DNA from: Actinomycetota bacterium
GTDB taxonomy: Bacteria > Actinomycetota > Humimicrobiia > Humimicrobiales > Humimicrobiaceae
NCBI GenBank assembly: GCA_023379515.1
Contig: JAMCQQ010000038.1
Location: 1 to 5,066 of the forward strand
Direction: 5' to 3'
DNA: 5,066 nt
This document shows, one piece after another, positions 1-5,066 of this stretch; the first letter of the stretch is position 1, and the number at the start of each line of letters is the position of its first letter. A program made the position numbers and the translations under genes. The notes below the pieces were generated by a model. That model worked only from the letters and a program-made list of their open reading frames with translations, was not told the origin of the DNA and ran no database searches.

Positions 1-11
1 ATTAAAAGTTC

Positions 12-18
12 GGAGGAG
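12..18 (+). promoter_or_regulatory. Ribosome binding site of first solute-binding protein gene
   Basis: The sequence GGAGGAG lies 7 nt before the ATG at 26, a strong Shine-Dalgarno match at good spacing that fixes this start. The same site in the same context recurs at 4058-4064 before the second binding-protein gene. Confidence 0.85.
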
Positions 19-25
19 AAATAAA

Positions 26-1129
26 ATGAAAAAGGTATTAACATTGCTACTAGTTGCAACAGTTGTAGCTTCTATTGCTCTAACAGGAATTGGTTGCAAG
101 ACTACAACTGCTGAAACAACAGCAGCCGAGACTAGTGCAGCAGCTACTGTTGCAGCACTTAAAGCAGGAGATCCTGTAGAAATACCAGACACAACAGGCA
201 TGAAGGTTGGTAAAATAGGTTTTATTCCTTACCATTTCGCAAACTGGTTCTGGTCCCAAGTTGGTGCAGAGACTCGCAGCGTTATAGAAGCACATGGTGG
301 TACGCAGATAGATATGGACCCTAAGGGTGATCCAAAAACGGAGTTAGATCAAATAAACAGCTTGATAGGTCAAAAAGTAGATGGCATTATATTTACTGCA
401 ATTGATCCTGTTGCTCTTAATGATGCAGTAGATGCTGCACAAAAGGCAGGGATTATACTTGTTAGTTTATTGGATTATCCTACAAATACAGAACCATTAA
501 CAGCTGTTGTTACTCCGAGTCATTATAATGATGGATATATGGCTGGGCAATCATGTATAAAAGCTTTGAACGGAAAGGGTAAGATTGTCGTTTTTGACTT
601 GCCACAATCTAAAGGATGTCTGGAACGTCAAAGAGGCTATGATGATGCTCTTAAGACAGCACCTGGAATTGAGGTTATTGCTAGAGAAAAATGGGGCGGT
701 ACTGGAGAGCCATCAGTACCATCTGCCCAAAATCAAATGGAGGCTTGGCTTAATAAGTTTCCGGAAATTGACGGTGTTATAGCCGTTGCAGACGATGCAG
801 GCGTAGGTGCAGTAGCCGCTATTCAAGCTGCAGGCCGTCAGGATAAGATTAAAATTTTTTCAATTGACGGATCACCTGCAGCAATAGATTCTATGAAATC
901 CAATCAGGGTGGCTTTTATAGTACATCATTATTATTTCCAAAGCCTACAGCAGATATGGGTGCTGCTATAATAATCCGAGCTATAAATAACATCCAAGCT
1001 CCGGCTAAATGGATTCAAACTAAAAGTGGAAATTTTACCATAGAAGATATTAAGGCCGGCAAAACTCCAGACGTTATTTATAACTCATTACAACCTTTCT
1101 TTACAGTAATTGAGCAGCCAGCGGGGTAA
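26..1129 (+). CDS. Sugar-type ABC transporter solute-binding lipoprotein (Peripla_BP_4 / RbsB-like)
   Basis: This 367-residue extracytoplasmic binding protein captures the solute for the ATPase and permease encoded next to it. Residues 1-23 are a lipoprotein signal peptide: Lys2-Lys3, a hydrophobic core, then T-G-I-G before Cys24, the predicted lipidated residue. Residues 25-60 are a Thr/Ala/Glu-rich linker. The binding domain starts near residue 61 (KVGKIGFIP). Family-typical stretches follow: aromatic FANWFW at 71-76 where ribose-type proteins have ligand-stacking residues; VDGIIFTAIDP at 118-128; ERQRGYDDAL at 200-209, whose Arg203 matches the conserved sugar-contacting arginine; AVADD at 253-257; and SIDGSP at 279-284. 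Length is normal for the family and the frame is intact. The start is fixed by a strong ribosome-binding site. The stop is 3 nt before the ATPase start, so the genes are co-transcribed. The family is secure from motifs; the residue equivalences are by eye; the substrate is unknown. Confidence 0.95.
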   Translation: MKKVLTLLLVATVVASIALTGIGCKTTTAETTAAETSAAATVAALKAGDPVEIPDTTGMKVGKIGFIPYHFANWFWSQVGAETRSVIEAHGGTQIDMDPKGDPKTELDQINSLIGQKVDGIIFTAIDPVALNDAVDAAQKAGIILVSLLDYPTNTEPLTAVVTPSHYNDGYMAGQSCIKALNGKGKIVVFDLPQSKGCLERQRGYDDALKTAPGIEVIAREKWGGTGEPSVPSAQNQMEAWLNKFPEIDGVIAVADDAGVGAVAAIQAAGRQDKIKIFSIDGSPAAIDSMKSNQGGFYSTSLLFPKPTADMGAAIIIRAINNIQAPAKWIQTKSGNFTIEDIKAGKTPDVIYNSLQPFFTVIEQPAG

Positions 1130-1132
1130 AAT

Positions 1133-2662
1133 TTGCAAAAAGTTGTAAACAAATTACCAGTACCAGTAATTGAGATGCGAGGCATAAGTAAGCGTTATGG
1201 AGGTGTGCAAGCATTAAAGGGTGTTGACCTGATTATAAACAAGGGTGAAATCCATGGCCTTATTGGACAAAATGGTGCTGGTAAGTCGACTCTGATAAGA
1301 GTTCTGTCTGGAGCTACTGCATGTGATGAAGGTACTATTAAAATATTTGATCGCAATATAGACAAAGATAAACTGACCCCAAGCTTAATTCATAACCTTG
1401 GGGTCAGTTTTATGTATCAGGAACCTTTGCTTGTACCCAGCCTAAGCATCGCAGATAATATATTTTTAGGAAGGGAAGATACAAGAGGATATATTGGATG
1501 GATAAATAACCGATTTCAGCTTTTAGAGAGTGCTAAATTATTGGAACCTCTTGGGCTGAATTGGGATACCAGTTCAAGGGTTGAAGAGATGGGTCTTGGC
1601 AAGCGACGTATTATAGAAGTAGTTAGAGCTATTGGATATGATGCTAAAATATTTGTTATGGATGAACCAACAGCAGCATTAACTTCTGATGAAAAAGACT
1701 GGTTATTTACGATTTTAAAAAAACTAAGGGATCAAGGGAAAAGTGTTATTTTAGTGTCCCACTATCTGGATGAAGTATTGGAAATTTCTGACCGAATTAC
1801 AGTACTTAGAGATGGAAAATTAATTGATACTTTAGAAGTAAATAATGATTTAAATCTTGACTTTTTATGTTCACTTGTAGTTGGTTATAGATATTCCAAA
1901 GGGGATATAAAGATAAAGCCATTTAATAAAGGTAGTGAGGCTATATTTGAAGTAGTAAAGCTTACAAAATCAAAAAGGTTTGAAGATATAAGTTTTATTA
2001 TTCATCCCGGTGAAGCAATAGGCATTGGTGGTCTTACTGGTTCAGGGCAAATGGAACTTGCAATGGCTTTATTTGGAGCTACTGGTATAGATAGTGGTGA
2101 AATAAAGTTGATGGGAAAGAAATTAAACGTCAAAAACACCGTAGATGCTATAAAAGCCAGTATTGGCATGGTACCAGAAGACCGTAAAGAACAAGGGTTA
2201 CTTCTCAATATGAGTATACGACATAATATGACATTAGCAATTTTAAATAAAATAAGTCCTTTAGGTTTTGTTGACCAATCCAAGGAACGAAATCTTGCTA
2301 AAACATATGCAGATCGATTAAATATTGTTATGTCAAGTCAAGATATGGCCACCACCAGTCTTAGCGGTGGGAATGCTCAAAAAGTTGTCATTGCCAAGTG
2401 GTTGATTGCAAAATCAAATATACTTATTATTAATGAGCCTACAAGAGGTGTGGATATTGCTTCACGGGAAGAAATCCACCGTCTTTTAGTCGAAATTGCT
2501 TCTCAGGGAGTTGCAATAATTTTGATCAGTTCTGAACTGGATGAACTTTGCAATCTTTGCCACCAAGTTTTCGTTATTAAAAATGGGAGATTTAAATATA
2601 ACTTTAAACAGGGAGAAATAACTGAAGACCAACTTTTATCACGTATAATGGAAGGTGATTAG
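1133..2662 (+). CDS. Sugar ABC transporter ATPase with two fused nucleotide-binding domains (RbsA/MglA-like)
   Basis: This 509-residue cytoplasmic ATPase powers the importer; the length is typical for the double-domain CUT2 family. Domain 1 (about 13-245) has Walker A GQNGAGKST at 45-53, Q-loop Gln96, Walker B VMDEPT at 175-180 and switch His210. Its signature loop is abnormal: MGLGKRR at 153-159 where LSxGxxQ is expected. Domain 2 (about 268-509) has a degenerate Walker A, GLTGSGQME at 300-308 with Gln for Lys. It also has a near-normal signature LSGGNAQK at 410-417, Walker B IINEPTRGVD at 432-441 with Asn434 for Asp, and Ser for the switch His (ISSELDE). The start is TTG: the in-frame stop of the preceding gene lies just upstream, and the first in-frame ATG (1175, Met15) has no ribosome-binding site and would cut into the first beta strand. 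A weak GGGG lies 6 nt before the TTG. A 14-bp inverted repeat lies within the gene at 1370-1410. Family is certain, substrate unknown. Confidence 0.95.
   Translation: MQKVVNKLPVPVIEMRGISKRYGGVQALKGVDLIINKGEIHGLIGQNGAGKSTLIRVLSGATACDEGTIKIFDRNIDKDKLTPSLIHNLGVSFMYQEPLLVPSLSIADNIFLGREDTRGYIGWINNRFQLLESAKLLEPLGLNWDTSSRVEEMGLGKRRIIEVVRAIGYDAKIFVMDEPTAALTSDEKDWLFTILKKLRDQGKSVILVSHYLDEVLEISDRITVLRDGKLIDTLEVNNDLNLDFLCSLVVGYRYSKGDIKIKPFNKGSEAIFEVVKLTKSKRFEDISFIIHPGEAIGIGGLTGSGQMELAMALFGATGIDSGEIKLMGKKLNVKNTVDAIKASIGMVPEDRKEQGLLLNMSIRHNMTLAILNKISPLGFVDQSKERNLAKTYADRLNIVMSSQDMATTSLSGGNAQKVVIAKWLIAKSNILIINEPTRGVDIASREEIHRLLVEIASQGVAIILISSELDELCNLCHQVFVIKNGRFKYNFKQGEITEDQLLSRIMEGD
1370..1410 (+). repeat. 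Perfect 14-bp inverted repeat inside the ATPase gene (terminator-like hairpin)
   Basis: Left arm 1370-1383 (AAACTGACCCCAAG) is exactly complementary to right arm 1397-1410 (CTTGGGGTCAGTTT), with a 13-nt loop between them. The stem includes four consecutive C:G pairs, and TTTT at 1408-1411 ends the right arm, so an RNA copy would resemble a Rho-independent terminator with a short U tract. It sits about 240 nt into the ATPase reading frame. It encodes a stretch that aligns normally with the family before the Q-loop (KLTPSLIHNLGVSFMYQ), so it does not look like an insertion. The inverted repeat is directly visible; a role in termination or attenuation is inference. Confidence 0.8.
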
Positions 2663-2666
2663 AGGA
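2661..2666 (+). promoter_or_regulatory. Ribosome binding site of permease gene
   Basis: AGAGGA overlaps the TAG stop of the ATPase gene and lies 8 nt before the ATG at 2675. This supports that start and suggests coupled translation of ATPase and permease. A second ATG at 2670 opens a frame that stops after two codons and is not the start. Confidence 0.65.
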
Positions 2667-2674
2667 TAAATGAT

Positions 2675-3667
2675 ATGAATAATATAAATTCTAAAACACC
2701 TATTACTGAATTAGCTAGGGGATGGAAATTTTTTTTAGCTCAAAATGCACAGGAATTGACTTTACTTGCATCACTTATTGTAATAATGATTATTATGGGA
2801 GTCCGCTCCCAGGCATTTTTCTCATTAAATAATATTATCGGTATTGGTAGATTGTCATCTTTCCTTGGTATAGTGGCTTTAGGACAGTCTTTCGTTCTCT
2901 TAGTTGGTGGGATTGACCTATCCGTAGGTTCAGTAATTGGATTTTCTGGTGTATTCTCAGCAACTTTATTGACACAATTTGGTTGGAGTACTCCTGCAGT
3001 TATAATAGTCACACTAGCTTTTGGGTTATGTGTGGGTTTATTTAATGGGTTTTTAACTACCAAAGTTGGTGTTGCAGATTTTATAGTAACTTTAGCTTCG
3101 ATGACAATTGTCCATGGTATGATATTTGCTTTACAAAAAGGAAATCCTGTTTATATTAAAAATGAAAGTTTTTTGATACTTGGGAAAGGACTTATAGGAA
3201 AAGTTTCATACACTATTATAATAATGGTTGTTTTGTATATAATATTCCATATTGTGCTGACACGAATGCGCTTTGGCAGACATGTTTATGCAACTGGGGG
3301 CAATGTTTTAGCTGCGCGTTTATCAGGAATAAAATCAGATCGTGTTAAGATTATTACTTATATCATGAGTTCAATGATGGCTGCATTAGTTGGTATGCTT
3401 GTTGCAGCACAAATGTCTTCAGGTAACGGTTCGTCTGGTGATAATTTTTTATTTGATACCATAACTGCAGTAGTCCTGGGTGGGATTGCCCTGACTGGTG
3501 GAGCAGGTACACTAATTGGCACCTTTATTGGTGTTATTATTATCTCTGTTCTAACCAATGGCCTTGCTATGTTTGGAATGCCTTATTATTATCAGGAAAT
3601 GATTAAAGGAATTATCTTAATTGCTGCTGTTACTGTAACTGCATACCGTCGACTTCACCAAAGATAA
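2675..3667 (+). CDS. Sugar ABC transporter permease (BPD_transp_2 family, RbsC-like)
   Basis: This 330-residue integral membrane protein forms the translocation channel, as a dimer in this family. It couples to the ATPase encoded just before it. After a polar N-terminus (1-26), hydrophobic segments lie near 28-44, 60-78, 84-100, 107-125, 133-152, 178-195, 225-245, 262-292 (probably two helices) and 308-324. Diagnostic family stretches are GGIDLSVGS at 78-86 and NGFLTTKVGVADFIVTL at 124-140. Others are the cytoplasmic coupling loop around MRFGRHVYATGGNVLAARLSGI (198-219) and VLGGIALTGGAGTLIGTFIG (268-287). The C-terminus ends in a short basic tail (YRRLHQR). Length and motifs are normal and the frame is intact. 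It is the last gene of the visible operon, 12 nt after the ATPase stop. Substrate cannot be inferred; the family assignment is secure. Confidence 0.95.
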   Translation: MNNINSKTPITELARGWKFFLAQNAQELTLLASLIVIMIIMGVRSQAFFSLNNIIGIGRLSSFLGIVALGQSFVLLVGGIDLSVGSVIGFSGVFSATLLTQFGWSTPAVIIVTLAFGLCVGLFNGFLTTKVGVADFIVTLASMTIVHGMIFALQKGNPVYIKNESFLILGKGLIGKVSYTIIIMVVLYIIFHIVLTRMRFGRHVYATGGNVLAARLSGIKSDRVKIITYIMSSMMAALVGMLVAAQMSSGNGSSGDNFLFDTITAVVLGGIALTGGAGTLIGTFIGVIIISVLTNGLAMFGMPYYYQEMIKGIILIAAVTVTAYRRLHQR

Positions 3668-3783
3668 GCTGGGTTCAATTATATTAATACTTGGTCAAAT
3701 AGTGTATTTAAAAGGTTGGACAAAATTATAAACTTAACTGGTTTTTATTATGAATGCATATTATTGATTTTTTTTAATAAAGT

Positions 3784-3821
3784 AAATTCTAGGAAAGTAT
3801 ACGAAGTTCTCCAGAATTTTT
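3784..3821 (+). terminator. Candidate weak Rho-independent terminator after the permease
   Basis: AAATTCT (3784-3790) pairs with AGAATTT (3813-3819). After a bulged A at 3791, GGA (3792-3794) pairs with TCC (3810-3812), leaving a 15-nt loop. A run of five T (3817-3821) overlaps and follows the right arm. The stem is AT-rich and the T tract short, so termination may be partial, allowing some read-through into the second binding-protein gene. It is 116 nt past the permease stop, rather far for an operon terminator. Confidence 0.35.
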
Positions 3822-3831
3822 CCAAAATGTA

Positions 3832-3860
3832 TTGAAATTTATAAAAATATTTATTAATAT
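3832..3860 (+). promoter_or_regulatory. Candidate sigma-70/sigma-A promoter for the second binding-protein gene
   Basis: TTGAAA at 3832-3837 matches five of six bases of the -35 consensus. After exactly 17 bp, TAATAT at 3855-3860 matches four of six bases of the -10 consensus. Transcription would start near 3867, giving a leader RNA of roughly 200 nt before the ATG at 4072. In such AT-rich DNA chance matches are common, so this is a plausible call only. Confidence 0.4.
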
Positions 3861-3870
3861 GTAGTACATA
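3858..3870. promoter_or_regulatory. Perfect 6-bp-arm palindrome overlapping the candidate -10 and start site
   Basis: TATGTA, one central G, then TACATA. It overlaps the last three bases of the proposed -10 element and the likely transcription start, a position where a bound repressor would block initiation. It does not match an operator consensus that I recognise. Confidence 0.3.
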
Positions 3871-3874
3871 ATAT

Positions 3875-3890
3875 GAATAATAAATTATTC
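3875..3890. promoter_or_regulatory. Perfect 7-bp-arm dyad just downstream of the candidate transcription start
   Basis: GAATAAT, a 2-nt AA centre, then ATTATTC. A short-spaced dyad of 16 bp fits the size of a site for a dimeric helix-turn-helix regulator. It lies at about +8 to +24 of the candidate promoter. It is all A/T except its end bases, so chance is a real alternative. No regulator gene is in the window. Confidence 0.35.
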
Positions 3891-3981
3891 AGAGAAAGTA
3901 TTTATTGTCTGAGCACTAATTATAAGAAAGCTAACAAGAAGAATTTATCAATAATTTTATCAAGAATCAAATAATAAAAAG

Positions 3982-4070
3982 AGGAGGTGATTTTTTTTAA
4001 AATTTATTATTTTGATTTATTTGGTACATTGCAGAAAACAGAATCAATTAAAAGTTCGGAGGAGAAATAA
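3982..4070 (+). pseudogene. Remnant of a HAD-family hydrolase 5' end, or a small leader ORF
   Basis: AGGAGGTGA at 3982-3990 is a perfect nine-base Shine-Dalgarno. It is followed by eight T and then an open frame reading KIYYFDLFGTLQKTESI and on to SSEEK, with a TAA stop at 4068-4070. FDLFGTL (4011-4031) is the form taken by motif I near the N-terminus of many HAD-superfamily hydrolases, where its Asp is the catalytic nucleophile. Its distance from the ribosome-binding site is what a real HAD gene would have. No usable start remains: the codon expected before KIYYFD is TTT, the in-frame GTG at 3987 lies inside the Shine-Dalgarno, and ATT at 4002 would be a very rare start. From 4047 the sequence becomes the leader shared with the first binding-protein gene, so the HAD similarity stops near that junction. 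I read it as a truncated relic. A short translated leader coupled to the next gene is the alternative. Confidence 0.4.
4058..4064 (+). promoter_or_regulatory. Ribosome binding site of second solute-binding protein gene
   Basis: GGAGGAG ends 7 nt before the ATG at 4072. It is part of a 42-nt stretch (4047-4088) identical to 1-42, so both binding-protein genes have the same translation initiation region. The site also lies inside the short HAD-like open frame, whose stop is 1 nt before this ATG. Confidence 0.85.
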
Positions 4071-4071
4071 A

Positions 4072-5066
4072 ATGAAAAAGGTATTAACGTTGTTATTAGT
4101 TGCAATAGTCGTAGTTTCTATTGCTCTAACAGGAATAAGTTGTAAAACTACAACTGCAGAAACTACAGCAGCAGCTACTACTGTAGCAGCTGAAACAACT
4201 GTAGCAGCTGAAACAACTGCAGCAGCACCCAAACCAATAAAAATAGGTTATGGTGTAACCTACGGAACAAACCTATCGGTTCAGGTTATAATAAAGGGTG
4301 CAATAGATGAATTAAAAAGTCAAAAATGGGCTGATATGTTTGCCGTAGAGGTAATCTTAACAGATGCAGGAGATACTGATCCAGGAAAACTTGTTGGTGT
4401 TATAGAAGATTTATATGCTCAGCAAGTTGATGGTCTGATATTATTTCCTGCAGGTGCATCCGACCAGGTTTCAACTCCTATAAAAGATTTATTTAATAAA
4501 AACAACATACCTGTTGCAATTACAGATGCAGGGGTAACCGGAGCAGACTATGTGTGTTTTGCTCTGTCTGATAATTATCTTGGCGGACAAATGGCTGCTG
4601 AAGAGGCTGCTAAATTTATGGATAAAGGTTCCAAGGTACAGGCATGGAATGGAACTCCCGGTTCCCCAACTTCTATTGCTCGAACTAAAGGGTATGAAGA
4701 TAAAATGGCCGAGCTTGGAATGATAGTATTGCCTACAAAAGGTACATCTGTATCACTGGAACAAAGTCAAAAAGACATGGAGGATTTGTTAGTATCAGAC
4801 CCTGACATTAAGGGTGTATTCAGTACTAATTATATTATGGCATTGGGTGCTTTGAAAGCTTTGGAAAATGCTAATTTAGTAGGCAAAGTCCAACTTACCC
4901 CATTTGATATCGTCGGAAGTGTATATGATGCTATAAAAGCTGGCAGTATTACTGCTGCTGTTGTGCAACAGTTAGACTTAGTTGGGTCAGTTCCTGCTGA
5001 AGCATTAATGAAAACTTTAGCTGGCCAACCGGTTGATCAAAAGGATGTTTTAATTCCTCCAAAGAT
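4072..5066 (+). CDS. Second sugar-type ABC transporter solute-binding lipoprotein (3' end outside window)
   Basis: The first 331 codons of a second extracytoplasmic binding protein of the Peripla_BP_4 type are present, open to the window edge. The visible end (KDVLIPPK) is typical of the last stretch of this family, so probably only a few to about 30 residues are missing. Residues 1-23 are a signal peptide nearly identical to that of the first binding protein, with T-G-I-S before lipidated Cys24. Residues 25-55 are a Thr/Ala/Glu linker with a tandem VAAETT repeat. The binding domain begins near residue 56 (IKIGYGV). Family stretches are QQVDGLILFPAG at 117-128, DNYLGGQMAAE at 167-177, ARTKGYEDKM at 203-212 with Arg204 in the sugar-contact position, VFSTNYIMALGA at 249-260, and TPFDIVGSV at 276-284. 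The mature part differs strongly from the first protein, so a different ligand is likely. It may begin a second transporter operon or be an alternative receptor for the first permease. Confidence 0.93.
   Translation, partial: MKKVLTLLLVAIVVVSIALTGISCKTTTAETTAAATTVAAETTVAAETTAAAPKPIKIGYGVTYGTNLSVQVIIKGAIDELKSQKWADMFAVEVILTDAGDTDPGKLVGVIEDLYAQQVDGLILFPAGASDQVSTPIKDLFNKNNIPVAITDAGVTGADYVCFALSDNYLGGQMAAEEAAKFMDKGSKVQAWNGTPGSPTSIARTKGYEDKMAELGMIVLPTKGTSVSLEQSQKDMEDLLVSDPDIKGVFSTNYIMALGALKALENANLVGKVQLTPFDIVGSVYDAIKAGSITAAVVQQLDLVGSVPAEALMKTLAGQPVDQKDVLIPPK
4183..4218 (+). repeat. Tandem 18-bp repeat in the lipoprotein linker
   Basis: Two exact copies of GTAGCAGCTGAAACAACT (4183-4200 and 4201-4218) encode VAAETT twice, flanked by partial copies (GCAGCTACTACT before, GCAGCAGCA after). 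It lies in the flexible tether between the lipid anchor and the binding domain, where length change in steps of six residues should be tolerated. The first binding protein has a related but non-tandem linker. Confidence 0.9.

Larger units (their letters stand above)
3668..4071 (+). other. 404-nt AT-rich intergenic region between permease and second binding protein
   Basis: No full-length gene is visible here. The region holds, in order: two near-identical 9-mers 25 bp apart (TTGGTCAAA at 3691-3699 and TTGGACAAA at 3716-3724), a T8 run at 3768-3775, a hairpin that may be a terminator (3784-3821), and a promoter-like pair (3832-3860). Then come two perfect dyads (3858-3870 and 3875-3890), two copies of TTTATCAA 12 bp apart (3944-3951 and 3956-3963), a perfect Shine-Dalgarno with a short HAD-like open frame (3982-4070), and the leader shared with the first binding-protein gene (from 4047). 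This layout suggests that the second binding-protein gene has its own transcript. Confidence 0.6.

Noticed and set aside
80..295. Reverse-strand open frame of 71 codons opposite the first binding-protein gene
   Set aside because: It is a shadow of a well-supported gene; the product is Cys/Ser-rich with no recognisable motif.
585..782. Forward open frame of 65 codons in another frame of the first binding-protein gene
   Set aside because: It lies wholly inside a gene whose motifs are intact, and has no recognisable domain.
2002..2283. Reverse-strand open frame of 93 codons opposite the ATPase gene
   Set aside because: It is a shadow of the second nucleotide-binding domain; its proline- and isoleucine-rich product has no domain features.
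2740..3063. Reverse-strand open frame of 107 codons opposite the permease gene
   Set aside because: The permease frame carries clear family motifs here; the antisense product looks like low-complexity translation of hydrophobic codons.
3358..3558. Reverse-strand open frame of 66 codons opposite the permease gene
   Set aside because: It is opposite conserved permease motifs (VLGGIALTGGAG region) and is explained as a shadow.
3691..3724. TTGGTCAAA and TTGGACAAA as -35 boxes or iterons
   Set aside because: Neither has a good -10 at the right distance, and two imperfect copies are too few to call iterons.
3768..3775. T8 run as a terminator tail
   Set aside because: I could not find a stable stem directly before it; only a short ATGCAT palindrome (3754-3759) lies upstream.
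3982..3990. Resemblance to the complement of the 16S rRNA 3' end
   Set aside because: Only the nine-base Shine-Dalgarno match is present; there is no further rRNA-like sequence.
4044..4232. Reverse-strand open frame of 62 codons with an Ala/Val repeat
   Set aside because: Its repeat is just the antisense of the VAAETT linker repeat of the second binding protein.

Overview
The window is a low-GC bacterial locus for ATP-driven uptake of a small sugar-like solute. All genes lie on the + strand. Three tightly packed genes encode a complete CUT2-type (ribose/galactose family) ABC importer: a lipid-anchored solute-binding protein (26-1129), a double-domain ATPase (1133-2662) and a membrane permease (2675-3667). 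The gaps are 3 and 12 nt, so they form one operon whose promoter lies upstream of the window. A 404-nt AT-rich spacer follows. A second solute-binding lipoprotein (from 4072) then begins and runs off the right edge, lacking only its last residues. The substrate cannot be read from the sequence.

How the parts work together: each binding protein is exported, lipidated on Cys24 and tethered outside the membrane by a Thr/Ala/Glu-rich linker. It captures the solute and docks on the permease dimer. The cytoplasmic ATPase drives import, apparently with one good and one degenerate ATP site. The second binding protein either feeds the same permease or begins a second transporter to the right.

The most notable points lie outside the plain gene calls. 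(1) A perfect 14-bp inverted repeat sits inside the ATPase gene (1370-1410) and looks like an intragenic terminator or attenuator. (2) The two binding-protein genes share a nearly identical leader plus signal-peptide module, with 42 nt of perfect identity starting in the 5' UTR, while their mature domains are strongly diverged. (3) Just upstream of the second gene is a perfect Shine-Dalgarno sequence followed by an open frame with the residues FDLFGTL. These match motif I of HAD-superfamily hydrolases, and the frame ends 1 nt before the ATG of the second gene. It looks like the stump of a lost HAD gene, or a leader peptide. (4) A promoter-like sequence in the spacer is overlapped and followed by two perfect dyads that could be operator sites.

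Organism: the low GC content, strong GGAGG-type ribosome-binding sites and lipoprotein signals fit a low-GC anaerobe. Clostridia are possible. The Thr/Ala/Glu-rich lipoprotein linker reminds me of uncultured lineages such as Atribacterota or Humimicrobiia-like Actinomycetota, but this is a weak impression and not a sequence-based assignment. I see no rRNA, tRNA, CRISPR array or insertion sequence.
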